This document shows positions 16,975 through 26,450 of a DNA stretch of 64,000 bases, in pieces. A program made the translations under genes and the position numbers. The notes under the pieces were generated by a model. The model ran no database searches. It saw only the letters and a program-made list of their open reading frames with translations, and was not told the DNA's origin. Every line of letters starts with the position of its first letter. The first letter of the stretch is position 1. This stretch comes from Aestuariibaculum suncheonense (GTDB lineage Bacteria; Bacteroidota; Bacteroidia; Flavobacteriales; Flavobacteriaceae), in NCBI RefSeq assembly GCF_014596935.1, contig NZ_JACVXC010000001.1, positions 554,783-618,782 on the forward strand, in the 5' to 3' direction.

Positions 16975-17682
16975 ATGCATCATATAAAAAATATGGTTGA
17001 AGTAAATAACACGAAGAGAAGTAAATTCTTCGCGATGTTTATTCAACTGTTAATTTTTATATCGATTATCATTTTTTCTATTGAAACCATTCCCGATTTA
17101 GAACCTCACACCAGAGTGCTTTTAAGACGGGTAGATTTGTTCATTGTAATTGTTTTTACTATTGAGTATATCTTAAGAATTTCTCTGTCTAAACGAAAAC
17201 TGAAATTTATTTTTAGCTTTTTCGGAATTGTCGATTTGCTGGCTATTCTTCCTTTTTATTTATCTATTGGGGTTGATTTAAGATCTTTAAGAGCTTTTCG
17301 TTTTTTGAGTGTATTCAGAATATTAAAGTTGATGCGCTACAATAGAGCAATACATCATTTTACACGTGCAATAAGGTCGGCGAAGGAAGAAATCTTATTG
17401 TTTATATTCGTTACGCTTATTCTTATGTTTTTTTCTGCTGTCGGAATTTATTATTTCGAGCACGAAGCACAACCAGAATATTTTTCATCTGTATTTGATA
17501 GTTTATGGTGGGCAGTCATCACCTTGACTACGGTAGGATATGGTGATGTGTATCCCATAACTATTGGCGGACGTGTGTTTACCTTTTTTATTTTAATGAT
17601 TGGCCTCGGCATCATTGCAATTCCAACAGCAATTATTTCTTCAGCACTTACAAAATCTATGGATAGAAAAGGCGAAAAGTAA
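16975..17682 (+). CDS. Voltage-gated-type potassium channel
   Basis: About 235 residues with six membrane segments and a pore loop, the layout of a Kv-like channel. The selectivity filter TTVGYGD is intact near residue 188, followed by the last helix. The fourth segment carries regularly spaced arginines (RSLRAFRFLSVFRILKLMR), the mark of a voltage sensor. No cytoplasmic RCK or cyclic-nucleotide domain follows, so it is a minimal channel. The frame opens with GTG at 16972, but the ATG at 16975 (or that at 16993) is the likelier start. It begins 13 bases after obgE and is probably transcribed with it. The likely role is potassium flux and membrane potential. Confidence 0.9.
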   Translation: MHHIKNMVEVNNTKRSKFFAMFIQLLIFISIIIFSIETIPDLEPHTRVLLRRVDLFIVIVFTIEYILRISLSKRKLKFIFSFFGIVDLLAILPFYLSIGVDLRSLRAFRFLSVFRILKLMRYNRAIHHFTRAIRSAKEEILLFIFVTLILMFFSAVGIYYFEHEAQPEYFSSVFDSLWWAVITLTTVGYGDVYPITIGGRVFTFFILMIGLGIIAIPTAIISSALTKSMDRKGEK

Positions 17683-17720
17683 TTTTTTGATTAAATTTAT
17701 AGGTCTAAATCTAGTCTATA

Positions 17721-18242
17721 ATGAAAACGCTACTTTCAGTTTTAATGGCACTTTTTTTGATTTCTTGCTCCTCTGTTCGTGTAACTCACGATTATGATAG
17801 AGAAGTTAATTTCAACCAATATAAAACTTACAATTACTACGCCGATATGAATACGGGGTTGAGTGAGTTAGATACTAAGCGTTTTTTGGATGCGCTTGAT
17901 GCGCAATTATCTCAACAAGGGTATACACTTTCTAAAGAGCCAGACTTTTTTATAGATGTAAGCAGTAAGGAATATGAAGCACCTAGCCGAAGTTCTTTCG
18001 GTATAGGTATGGGCGGTACGGGTAGAAACGTAGGTGGTGGAATATCTATTGGTGTCCCAGTTGGTCAGTCTAATATTAACCGACAAATAACTGTTGAGTT
18101 TGTCGATGAAAATAAAAAGCAACTATTTTGGCAGGCGGTTAGTGAAACGACGTTTAAAGCTAATGAAACTCCCGAAAGTCGCGAGACGCTTTTAAAAGCT
18201 ATGGCAATAAAAATTTTATCTGAATTTCCTCCAAAACCATAG
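17721..18242 (+). CDS. DUF4136 family lipoprotein
   Basis: A 173-residue exported protein with a lipobox FLISC (lipidated Cys16), followed by the DUF4136 pattern: YDREVNFNQYKTYNYYA near the start, an unstructured Gly/Ser-rich middle (GIGMGGTGRNVGGGISIG), and a C-terminal IKILSEFPPK. Proteins of this family are common outer-membrane or periplasmic lipoproteins of unknown function. The Gly-rich middle could be a flexible linker. It starts 38 bases after the channel gene, so it may share that transcript, but nothing shows a working link. Confidence 0.85.
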   Translation: MKTLLSVLMALFLISCSSVRVTHDYDREVNFNQYKTYNYYADMNTGLSELDTKRFLDALDAQLSQQGYTLSKEPDFFIDVSSKEYEAPSRSSFGIGMGGTGRNVGGGISIGVPVGQSNINRQITVEFVDENKKQLFWQAVSETTFKANETPESRETLLKAMAIKILSEFPPKP

Positions 18243-18410
18243 TTTTATAATTATCATAACATTTTAAATTCCTGAATTGATTTTTCGTTTTGTAGCTTTA
18301 CGGAAACAACTTTAGAGAAAGTTTAGGAGTTTGTTTTGAAACAAATATTTGATTTCGAAGCGGCTCTGGAAGTATTTAAATTTCGATTATCGAATAAAAT
18401 TAAAATAGTT

Positions 18411-19136
18411 ATGAGTTCATTAAAAAATAAAGTGGCCTTTATAACCGGAGGTACCAAAGGCATAGGTTATGGCATCGCACAATCGCTATTAAATGAAGGC
18501 GTTAATGTTGCTATTACCGGAAGAGATTTAGCAACAGCTCAAAAAGCTGCTGATGCATTAAATTCTAATTCTAAGCAAGGCGCAAAAGCGATAGGCATTC
18601 AAGCCGATGTAAGGAGTTATGAAAGTCAGCAGAAAGCGATTCAATCTGTTTTAGAAGTATTCAACAAAATAGATGTTGTTGTTGCTAATGCCGGTATCGG
18701 ACATTTTGGAAGTATTGAAGATTTAACCGTTGAGCAGTGGCAGGAAACCATCGATACAAATTTAACAGGGGTATTTTATTCCATCAAGTCAAGTGTAGAA
18801 GCCTTAAAGCAATCGCAAGGATATTTTATTACGATTTCCAGTTTAGCCGGAACCAATTTCTTTGCTAAAGGGTCTGCTTACAATGCGAGCAAGTTTGGAT
18901 TAACCGGATTCACACAATCTGTGATGTTGGATTTAAGGGAATATGGAATCAAAGTGAGCACTATTATGCCAGGATCGGTATCGACCTATTTTAATGGTAA
19001 TACGCCAGATGACAGTGATGCCTGGAAAATTCAAATTGAAGATTTAGGTGAAATTGTTGTGGATTTACTTAAATTGAATCCGAGAACCTTACCCAGTAAA
19101 ATTGAGGTGCGCCCAAGTATGCCGCCAAGTAAATAA
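18411..19136 (+). CDS. Short-chain dehydrogenase/reductase (SDR)
   Basis: From the ATG at 18411 this is a 241-residue classical SDR using NAD(P). The frame stays open up to a TTG at 18336, but the extra 25 residues fit no SDR, and the family starts with a short SLKNKVAFITGG. Cofactor loop TGGTKGIG is at 12-19, the NAG motif near 93-95, the active-site Asn117, Ser143 or 144, and Tyr157-x3-Lys161 in SAYNASKFGLTGF. Lys16 in the loop and Arg38 in TGRDL favour NADPH. The substrate is unknown; 3-ketoacyl-ACP reductase-like or sugar reductases are possible. It is followed by a strong two-way terminator. Confidence 0.9.
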   Translation: MSSLKNKVAFITGGTKGIGYGIAQSLLNEGVNVAITGRDLATAQKAADALNSNSKQGAKAIGIQADVRSYESQQKAIQSVLEVFNKIDVVVANAGIGHFGSIEDLTVEQWQETIDTNLTGVFYSIKSSVEALKQSQGYFITISSLAGTNFFAKGSAYNASKFGLTGFTQSVMLDLREYGIKVSTIMPGSVSTYFNGNTPDDSDAWKIQIEDLGEIVVDLLKLNPRTLPSKIEVRPSMPPSK

Positions 19137-19144
19137 CATAAAAT

Positions 19145-19173
19145 AAAAAAGAGGCTTTTAAAGCCTCTTTTTT
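19145..19173. terminator. Two-way terminator between SDR and macroglobulin genes
   Basis: Thirteen-base arms (AAAAAAGAGGCTT and its complement) around a three-base loop. A-rich and T-rich ends on both sides let it end the SDR transcript from the plus strand and the macroglobulin transcript from the minus strand. Confidence 0.85.
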
Positions 19174-19177
19174 ATTT

Positions 19178-22100
19178 CTAATTAATATGTATTCTCACGC
19201 CGTTACTATGGCTGCTAAACTCCGGGGCATACATGCTTTGAATGGTAGTAATGCCATTACTCATATTTCCAGCGTTATTTACGCGTAGGTCGTATTCAAA
19301 AACGTAAACACCTTTCGGAAGATAGTCGAAAAAGAAATTGGTTAAGGCATCTTTAGTTGCTTCGTAATAGCCTAATCCGTCTTGCCATTTATATTGCGAT
19401 AATACATTTACGGGTTCTAATCCGGCAGCACGCATATCTTTCATATGAACAAATTCCATGGTGCGGTCACTACGCAATTCAATACGAACGCGCACCAAAT
19501 CTCCAACCTTTAAATGGGTATGTTCAGTAATTTCAGAAAGTTGTTCGCCAGTGTCGGTATTGGTTTTTAAGAATAATTTTTTCTTCAGTTGAAGAGGTGT
19601 TTCAGCCGAAGTAACCTTGTCTAAATCTTCAAAATATTGCCAGTATAGACCACCCCAGGCTATACCGTTTCCTTTTTTTGTAAGAGTAACTTCAGCCATT
19701 TCGGGTTTGATTTCAGAGGAATCCCACGAGGTTTCGTAATATCCTGTTCCGGCTTCTAAGGTAAGATTTTCTAATTGAGATGGTTCAATTTTATTGCCAC
19801 TTACAGTCACATCTACCATATCGGTAACACTCAACCAATCACTTCCTTGAAGAAGAAGCGCATAAACGGCATCGGTGGTAGCTTTGGTTGTTTTCCAACG
19901 GTTAGTCTGTTTGTTTTTAAGCAGCCATATTTTTAAATTGTCTATGGTTTTGGTGTCGTTTTCAATTTCGGTAAACGCTTCAATTAATAACGATTGGGTT
20001 TCTATGGGCGCCTGATACCAGAACCAAGAATTGGTATTGGTTTTCCAATACATGCCCAGTTCGTCAGTGGTAATACTGTTTTCTTTTAGTGATTTTAAAA
20101 TTTTATCAGCAGTTGTTTTGTCATTCGAACGGAACGAAATTAGTGCCATTAATCCTTTAGCATATAGGGAGCGATTTAACCAGTACTTTTGAATTTGTGT
20201 TTGGTAATAGTCTATAACTTCCTTAACGTTTTTCGATTTTTGAATTTCAGGAAAAAAGCTGCGCATGTACAAATAATGTAGTTGGGTGTAGCTTAAATGG
20301 TCATTGTTTAAATCGGCTTTCGAGTCGTATTTTCTAATGTCTTTATATTCCTGAATAAATTGCGCATCTAAATAATCGATGGCCTTTTTTATCATGTGGT
20401 CATTATCAGGATTGGTTGTAACACCAAGTTGTTTTAAATGTCCGAATCCGGTAATGATGTGTTGGGTAATATAACGACTGTCTCGACCGCCATTAAACCA
20501 CGGCCAGGCACCCGAGGGCATTTGGTTTTGTTTCAGTTTGCGAATAGCCGATCCTAATTCGTTATTCATTTTGTTGAGGTCGAACAGTAATCCCAAGCGT
20601 TTTTTCTGCTCGGTTTCACTCTGAGCATCGCGCAACCATGGGGTTTCCTGAATTAAAATGGATTTTAATGCTTCATTTTTTTCAAGATTACTCAATAACA
20701 CATCTTGAGTTTTCCATTGATTAAATACATCTTGTATTCTTGGGTTGCTATTTGCAATATGGCTCGCTAGTGCATTGGCATAAAAGCGGCTAAAGGTTTG
20801 CTCGTTACATTCGTAAGGATATTCCATTAAATAAGGAAGGGCCTGAACGGCATACCACGCAGGATTAGAAGTGATTTCTAAAGTTAATTTATGGTTTTTA
20901 AGCGTTTTTGAAGTATTTGTTTTTAGTTTATCTAAGGTAAAGGTACGGGTTTCGTTACTGCGTACCCACATAGGTAAGGTTTCTGTAACTAACATACGAT
21001 TACTTAAAACCGGCAAGGCATTTTGTTCGCCATCGCTAAAGGTTTCTGATTTTGCGATGATTTTATACTGCACGACATCAACTGTGTCCGGAATATGTAA
21101 TAGCCAGGATACATTGGTATTGCCTTTGGCGTCTACTGTGAAAGATTTCGTGTTTTCAGAATTGCTTAAATAGCTATTGATGTCGTTTCCAGTTATGGCA
21201 TCGGTAAGTATTAATATGGCCTGACCCGATACGTTCTCATCGGTGATATTGGCAATTTTTGCACTAATTGAAATGGTGTCGCCCTGACGTAAAAAACGAG
21301 GTGCATTAGGAATTACCATTAACTCTTTTTGCGTAACGGCTGTTAGTGTTTTAGTGGCATGCTCTAAAGTTTTAGTATGGGCTAGCAGTTGCAGTTTCCA
21401 TTGGGTTAAAGCTTCGGGTGTGGTAAAGCTAAAGCTAATGTTTCCGTCTTTGTCGGTTTGTAAATCTGGAAAGAAAAAGGCGGTTTCTTGAAGGTTTTTA
21501 CGGATTTGAATAGCATCAAAGTTTGGGGTTTTCTTAGAGTTTTTAGCAGGACTTTCTGCATTATGTACTTTTGCAAATGCAACTTCTGTAAGGTCCTCTT
21601 CAGCATCTAATGCTTCAGCCTGAACCATAGATAAAGCTCCTGTTAAGCTAGCTTTCTTTTGAACACCATATCCAACAACAACGACTTCATCTAAATGTTC
21701 GCTGCTTTCAAATAAGTATAATTTTAATTTGTTGTATTTGCCAACCCTAATAGATTGTTCTACAAATCCAATAAAGTTAAATATTAGAGTATTACTAGCT
21801 TCAGCTTCTATGCTGAAATTCCCATCGAAGTCAGTAACTGTTCCTCTGGTAGTGCCTTCAATTATAATGTTAACACCAGGTATAGCTAATCCATCTTCAT
21901 CAAACACGGTTCCTGTGATAATACCCTCTTTTATAGAGTTATCATATTCTAATTTATTTCTTTTAAGAGATTTGATGTAATTATCGTGTTGCCATTTGTT
22001 AAAATTAAAGCTAAACCCAAACCAGTTTAATCGATCATAGTACTGTCTTGGGTAAGTGAAATGGTTAATTTCATTATAAATTCTAAAATTTTTGATGCCA

Positions 22101-25100
22101 AAACTTTGGTGACTTTGGTTGTGCCTTTGCGTGTAATAGTAAGGTTGAAATAAAGGCTTGAAAGTCCATTGATGTGGTTTAAACTGATCTAACGAAGCAT
22201 CATACATACTCGTTAATAGCTCGGCACTTACTTTATCACCTTTCGGACCTTTAATATTAAAACTCCAGCTTTCATCGGTGCCCGGTTGTAATTTATCTCT
22301 AAAGGATGTGGTTTCAATATTTAAATCGCGTTTTGGGTATGGAACACCAATAATTACAGAACTTGCCTGGTAACTATTGAACGCAGCGAAACTATAGTTA
22401 ATTGAAAAACCACCCAGATCTTTTTCGGTAACTGGAATGCTAATACTTTTTTTGTTGTTTTCAAGGGTTATGATTTCGGTTTTTACAATGTCATGATTTT
22501 TTTCAATTTGAAGGGTGACATAAACTGGGCTGACTGCCGATGCTAACGTTATGATGGCTGTTTCTCCGGGTTGATAGCTGGTTTTGTCGGTAGTGATGCT
22601 AAACAGTTTGTTATCGGCAATGGTTTTGTCTTTGTCGCTGTAGATAACTGTTTTTAATTCATCTTTAACGGTCTGTCCAAATTTATCTGTAGTTTCCAGA
22701 GTTACAAGATATTGTCCGGAAGGCCATTTTTTTATGTTTCCAAGACTTAAACTTTTAGCATCGGCTGTGTTGAACGATTTATCGAATAACAGTTCGTCTT
22801 TTTTCCAATGATTAGCATCGTGTTCATTGGCATACGCGTCATTAGGAAACAAGGTTTTAAATTCTTCTTTTGAAATGTCTTGATAATCTGGAGCTTCCCA
22901 AGGGCGGTTTCTTAAAACCTTGTCGGGTGCTTTTAATTTGTAAATTTTAATGCTTCCGCTTGCCGGCGTAAATTCACCGTTCAGGTTTCTGGTATCAATG
23001 GCAATACTGTAGTCTTTTCGGTTTTTATCGAGTATATTATCTAAAGTCATGTTTGCTAGAAGGGCATGATAGCCAACTTTAACAATAGTGGTTGCGCTTC
23101 GGGTTTCTCCGTTAATATCGGTAACATCGGCTGTGATTTCATAATGGAAAACCGGAAGATTGGTTTTGTCTACACTGATGCCCGGGATGGCTTTAAAAGT
23201 AATTTCAAACTCTCCCTTATCGTTAGTGAGGCTTTCGCCGTGCGTGATTTCCTGTGATTCGCTGTAAAACATTGGGCGATACCAGAAATACCATCGAGGA
23301 AACTGAACTGTGCGATGAACACGATACGCCACTTTAGCATCGGTAATGGTGCTGCCGGCATAAGCCAAAGCAGCCCCTTTTGCTGTAATAGAATCGTTGA
23401 GTTTAAATGTTTCGGTAATCGGATTAAATTTTGTTTCAAACTTTGGGCGTTTGTATTCCTCAACCGAAAAATGCTGTTCCACATAAAAGTCCTTATCATT
23501 ACCCTCAAATTCAATATAGTAGTCACCGGTAAGTCCGTTGTTAGGTAAAATAAATTCACCAGAAACCGAACCAAATTCATTAGTCACTAAATCTAGTTCG
23601 CTAAGTTCTTCATGGTTGGTATTGTAAAGCGTAGCATAGACGCTTTCGTTTGCTAAAACACCTGGCTTATTTGTATTTGTATTTGTATTTATGGCAATGG
23701 CTTTAAAAAATACGGTTTGCCCAGGACGATAAATGCTGCGATCGGTAAATACAAAGGCTTTGTAATCTTCGTCCTGATTGGTATTGTTTTTGTAGTATCT
23801 ATTAATGTGATAATCTCCAAAATAGGCAATGTCGTTGTTGTAGTTAGCTTTAGCCTCAATAGTGTAATAAGTTTCCTTATCTTTTTTCAAAAATACCTCA
23901 CCAAAAGTATTTGTAGTTTGTTGTTTTTTTATGTTTTTATTGCTTCCATGTTTGTCAAATTGAAAATCGATAGTTGTATTATTAATCGGTTGCCCATTGT
24001 TTCTGTTAATAAGTTGAAAGATTTTATAATCGTTATTTTCAGATTCAACCAAAGCCAGATTGGTTACTTGAAATTCGCTGTAGGCGAATAAATCGTCTTT
24101 TTTAGCAGTGGTTGCATAAATCACATAGCGGCCGTTGTCTAATTCAGGAACAATAATTTCGGTGCTATGAGCTTGGTAGTCCTGGTCATTTCTTAAGATG
24201 CTTTTCCAGCTTTTGGTTGTTTTTATTTTTTTTATGTAGGCCTGTTTTTCATCTTTATCAAATAACACATTAATGGTTCTGAAATCGTGTTCGCTTACTT
24301 TTATAATGTTAAAAGTTAGATTATCTATGTTTTTATAATTAATCAACAAACGGCTAGCTTTTTTTATCGGAACAAACCGTTCGCAGGTAATTTGTAAAGT
24401 CGGTTGTAAGATGTTGTTTTTTAAAATTTCGGCTTGTTCGGCGGCTTTACTATTTGGGAATTTAGACAAGATGTCGTTGCAAATACCCATGGCGTCTTTC
24501 GCTTTCCAGCGGTTGTCTTCATTTGTTTTTGGTTGATATTGCTGACTTTGCTCGTAATAAATAGAAGCGATTTGAAATTGATATAATCCGGAAGCGTCGA
24601 GATGTTTTAAGCGTTCACTTTCGTACTGTAAAGAATGTAATAAAGTCGATGTTTTATTGGGAAACGTAGCATGTTGTTCTACAAATTTTAAACGTTCAAT
24701 ATCTACAACGGCTAAAGCTTGAGGTGTTTTATCTTTTAAGTGAAACTGAATAAGATCCTGATAAATTTTTAAAGTCTGTAACTGAAGTGAGGTGGAATCT
24801 TTGGACGTGATGTTCAACTGGGAAAACGTCGTGACATTTGCTAAATATTCAGGGTTATCGATTTCAAACTGATAAGCAGGTTTGGTGATATGAGTTTCAT
24901 TGGTTTTATAAAAGTCAAGTGCCAGATGATTTAAAAAATCGAATAGCGTGGGACGGAATAGTTTCGAATCTTTCTGCTGTGTTAATAGAGCGTTGTATTT
25001 GTTTAAATCTTCCAGTTGTAGCATCAATCCGTTTTCCAATGACTTCTGAAAATGTACATGAATTTCATAAAACAAGGTTTGTAAATCCCAGGTTCTAAAA

Positions 25101-25510
25101 TCGGTAGTATCGACCTTGTCTTCGGTTTTGGTGCGTCTGTAAAGCTGATAGCGATTTTGCTTAAAATATTGCCAGTACATATTCGCTAATAGGCTTTCCA
25201 GTATATTTTTAGTTGGAAATTCACGCTGAGTAATTTCAGCTTTAAAATCGTTTATAATATTAAGTTGAGCATCTTCCTCTAAAATCAAAGCAAACTTGCT
25301 TTTAAATAGCATGGTTTTTATAAACTGAGCATCGTTATTGTCTTTTTCTGCTTTCAGTTTTATAGTTTCAATAATTTTTAAAGCCGATTTAGGTAATCCC
25401 TCGGCTTCTAAAAGGTCAACCTTAGTCCATAAGTCGTCATAACTTGGTGTCTGGGCGTAATTAAAACTTGTAAAGATCATAATAAGCAAAACAGGAAAAG
25501 CATTTTTCAT
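19178..25510 (-). CDS. Alpha-2-macroglobulin-like protein with an inserted SusC-type N-terminal segment
   Basis: A very large (2110-residue) exported protein; the signal peptide ends near residue 19 (FNYA|QTP). It belongs to the bacterial alpha-2-macroglobulins, which trap attacking proteases in the periplasm or at the surface. The MG2 hallmark DRSIYRPGQTV is near residue 587, the A2M segment PEALTQWKLQLLAHTK near 1373, and the thioester motif Cys1568-Asn-Glu-Gln1571 in YPYECNEQTF is intact, followed by the helical thioester domain (GAWPWFNGG). Unusually, about residues 1195-1285 match the front of SusC receptors: a carboxypeptidase-regulatory-like domain (TGTVFDEDGLAIPGVNI ... GTVTDFDGNFSI) followed by LDEVVVVGYGVQKKASLTGA. 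No beta-barrel follows. No pbpC gene is adjacent. A small palindrome lies upstream. Confidence 0.88.
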   Translation of the reverse strand: MKNAFPVLLIMIFTSFNYAQTPSYDDLWTKVDLLEAEGLPKSALKIIETIKLKAEKDNNDAQFIKTMLFKSKFALILEEDAQLNIINDFKAEITQREFPTKNILESLLANMYWQYFKQNRYQLYRRTKTEDKVDTTDFRTWDLQTLFYEIHVHFQKSLENGLMLQLEDLNKYNALLTQQKDSKLFRPTLFDFLNHLALDFYKTNETHITKPAYQFEIDNPEYLANVTTFSQLNITSKDSTSLQLQTLKIYQDLIQFHLKDKTPQALAVVDIERLKFVEQHATFPNKTSTLLHSLQYESERLKHLDASGLYQFQIASIYYEQSQQYQPKTNEDNRWKAKDAMGICNDILSKFPNSKAAEQAEILKNNILQPTLQITCERFVPIKKASRLLINYKNIDNLTFNIIKVSEHDFRTINVLFDKDEKQAYIKKIKTTKSWKSILRNDQDYQAHSTEIIVPELDNGRYVIYATTAKKDDLFAYSEFQVTNLALVESENNDYKIFQLINRNNGQPINNTTIDFQFDKHGSNKNIKKQQTTNTFGEVFLKKDKETYYTIEAKANYNNDIAYFGDYHINRYYKNNTNQDEDYKAFVFTDRSIYRPGQTVFFKAIAINTNTNTNKPGVLANESVYATLYNTNHEELSELDLVTNEFGSVSGEFILPNNGLTGDYYIEFEGNDKDFYVEQHFSVEEYKRPKFETKFNPITETFKLNDSITAKGAALAYAGSTITDAKVAYRVHRTVQFPRWYFWYRPMFYSESQEITHGESLTNDKGEFEITFKAIPGISVDKTNLPVFHYEITADVTDINGETRSATTIVKVGYHALLANMTLDNILDKNRKDYSIAIDTRNLNGEFTPASGSIKIYKLKAPDKVLRNRPWEAPDYQDISKEEFKTLFPNDAYANEHDANHWKKDELLFDKSFNTADAKSLSLGNIKKWPSGQYLVTLETTDKFGQTVKDELKTVIYSDKDKTIADNKLFSITTDKTSYQPGETAIITLASAVSPVYVTLQIEKNHDIVKTEIITLENNKKSISIPVTEKDLGGFSINYSFAAFNSYQASSVIIGVPYPKRDLNIETTSFRDKLQPGTDESWSFNIKGPKGDKVSAELLTSMYDASLDQFKPHQWTFKPLFQPYYYTQRHNQSHQSFGIKNFRIYNEINHFTYPRQYYDRLNWFGFSFNFNKWQHDNYIKSLKRNKLEYDNSIKEGIITGTVFDEDGLAIPGVNIIIEGTTRGTVTDFDGNFSIEAEASNTLIFNFIGFVEQSIRVGKYNKLKLYLFESSEHLDEVVVVGYGVQKKASLTGALSMVQAEALDAEEDLTEVAFAKVHNAESPAKNSKKTPNFDAIQIRKNLQETAFFFPDLQTDKDGNISFSFTTPEALTQWKLQLLAHTKTLEHATKTLTAVTQKELMVIPNAPRFLRQGDTISISAKIANITDENVSGQAILILTDAITGNDINSYLSNSENTKSFTVDAKGNTNVSWLLHIPDTVDVVQYKIIAKSETFSDGEQNALPVLSNRMLVTETLPMWVRSNETRTFTLDKLKTNTSKTLKNHKLTLEITSNPAWYAVQALPYLMEYPYECNEQTFSRFYANALASHIANSNPRIQDVFNQWKTQDVLLSNLEKNEALKSILIQETPWLRDAQSETEQKKRLGLLFDLNKMNNELGSAIRKLKQNQMPSGAWPWFNGGRDSRYITQHIITGFGHLKQLGVTTNPDNDHMIKKAIDYLDAQFIQEYKDIRKYDSKADLNNDHLSYTQLHYLYMRSFFPEIQKSKNVKEVIDYYQTQIQKYWLNRSLYAKGLMALISFRSNDKTTADKILKSLKENSITTDELGMYWKTNTNSWFWYQAPIETQSLLIEAFTEIENDTKTIDNLKIWLLKNKQTNRWKTTKATTDAVYALLLQGSDWLSVTDMVDVTVSGNKIEPSQLENLTLEAGTGYYETSWDSSEIKPEMAEVTLTKKGNGIAWGGLYWQYFEDLDKVTSAETPLQLKKKLFLKTNTDTGEQLSEITEHTHLKVGDLVRVRIELRSDRTMEFVHMKDMRAAGLEPVNVLSQYKWQDGLGYYEATKDALTNFFFDYLPKGVYVFEYDLRVNNAGNMSNGITTIQSMYAPEFSSHSNGVRIHIN

Positions 25511-25529
25511 AGTGTGATATTTGATAAGA

Positions 25530-25549
25530 AATGACTTTCAAAAGTCATT
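25530..25549. repeat. Palindrome upstream of the macroglobulin gene
   Basis: AATGACTTT and AAAGTCATT (9 bases each) separated by CA, 19 bases before the macroglobulin ATG and within the divergent region shared with the TPR gene. It could be an operator or a 5' hairpin; nothing else supports a role. Confidence 0.4.
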
Positions 25550-25643
25550 CCAAAAACAATAAATGGGCTAAAATTTTGTTTAATCAAGTTAAGTAATTTT
25601 ATGAAGTTCAAAAAGTTTAACTTTGTCTTTTAATATAAATGTA

Positions 25644-26381
25644 ATGGTGCGATTTTTGTTTTTACTATGCTTTCCTTTATTAACAATGGCTCAGGTTGAA
25701 GCAAAGGCGATTCAAGAACTTTTCAACCAAGAAAAATTTATAAAAGCTGAAGCTTATTTAAAGCAATACTTAAAAAGTCACCCTAACGATATACAAGCCT
25801 TAGAGTTGTTAGGTGATACTTATGGTCATCAAAAAAAATGGGATGAAGCTATTATTAGTTACCAATCGTTAATTCATTATGATGATAAGAATGCTAATTA
25901 TCATTATAAATATGGTGGCGTTTTAGGTATGAAGGCTTTGTCAGTTAGCAAAATTAGAGCCTTAACGATTATTGATGATGTCGAAGCAGCTTTTATTAAA
26001 GCAACCGAGTTGGATGCTAATCATATTGATGCGCGCTGGGCTTTGGTGGAATATTATATGAAATTGCCAAGTTTTTTAGGTGGCGGAATTTCAAGTGCGC
26101 TGCCATATGCAAATACTTTGGAAAATCTTTCAAAAGTTGATGGGTATCTGGCGAAGGGGTTTATTTATGAAACAGACAAGGAACCAGAGTTGGCTGAGAA
26201 ATATTATAAATTGGCAATAATAGAAGGTGGTTCTTTAGTGTGTTACGATAAATTAACGAAGTTTTATATTGCACAGGACGAACCTGAAAAAGCTATTAGA
26301 AATCTTAAAGCCGCTTATAAAAAACATCAGGACGCCGATTTGTTACTCCAAATAGAAGCCATTAAAAAAGACAATTTGTAA
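25644..26381 (+). CDS. Exported TPR-repeat protein
   Basis: From the ATG at 25644 the product has 245 residues and a clean signal peptide (MVRFLFLLCFPLLTMAQ). A TTG at 25623 would add seven residues and spoil the signal peptide, so it is rejected. The mature protein consists of tetratricopeptide-like helical repeats, for example NDIQALELLGDTYGHQKKWDEAIISYQSLI and PELAEKYYKLAIIEGG, which usually hold protein-protein contacts. It probably works in the periplasm. No partner is evident. It is divergent from the macroglobulin gene and followed by mpl, about 70 bases downstream. Confidence 0.8.
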   Translation: MVRFLFLLCFPLLTMAQVEAKAIQELFNQEKFIKAEAYLKQYLKSHPNDIQALELLGDTYGHQKKWDEAIISYQSLIHYDDKNANYHYKYGGVLGMKALSVSKIRALTIIDDVEAAFIKATELDANHIDARWALVEYYMKLPSFLGGGISSALPYANTLENLSKVDGYLAKGFIYETDKEPELAEKYYKLAIIEGGSLVCYDKLTKFYIAQDEPEKAIRNLKAAYKKHQDADLLLQIEAIKKDNL

Positions 26382-26450
26382 AATTTATCGAACTTGAATT
26401 ACGGCAGAAAAATATGCAATCCGTATCTTTACCATCTACAAAAATAACTT

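Noticed and set aside
19178-25510. Many open frames on both strands inside the macroglobulin gene, up to 136 codons
   Set aside because: They are shadows of one long, clearly coding gene and show no domain features.
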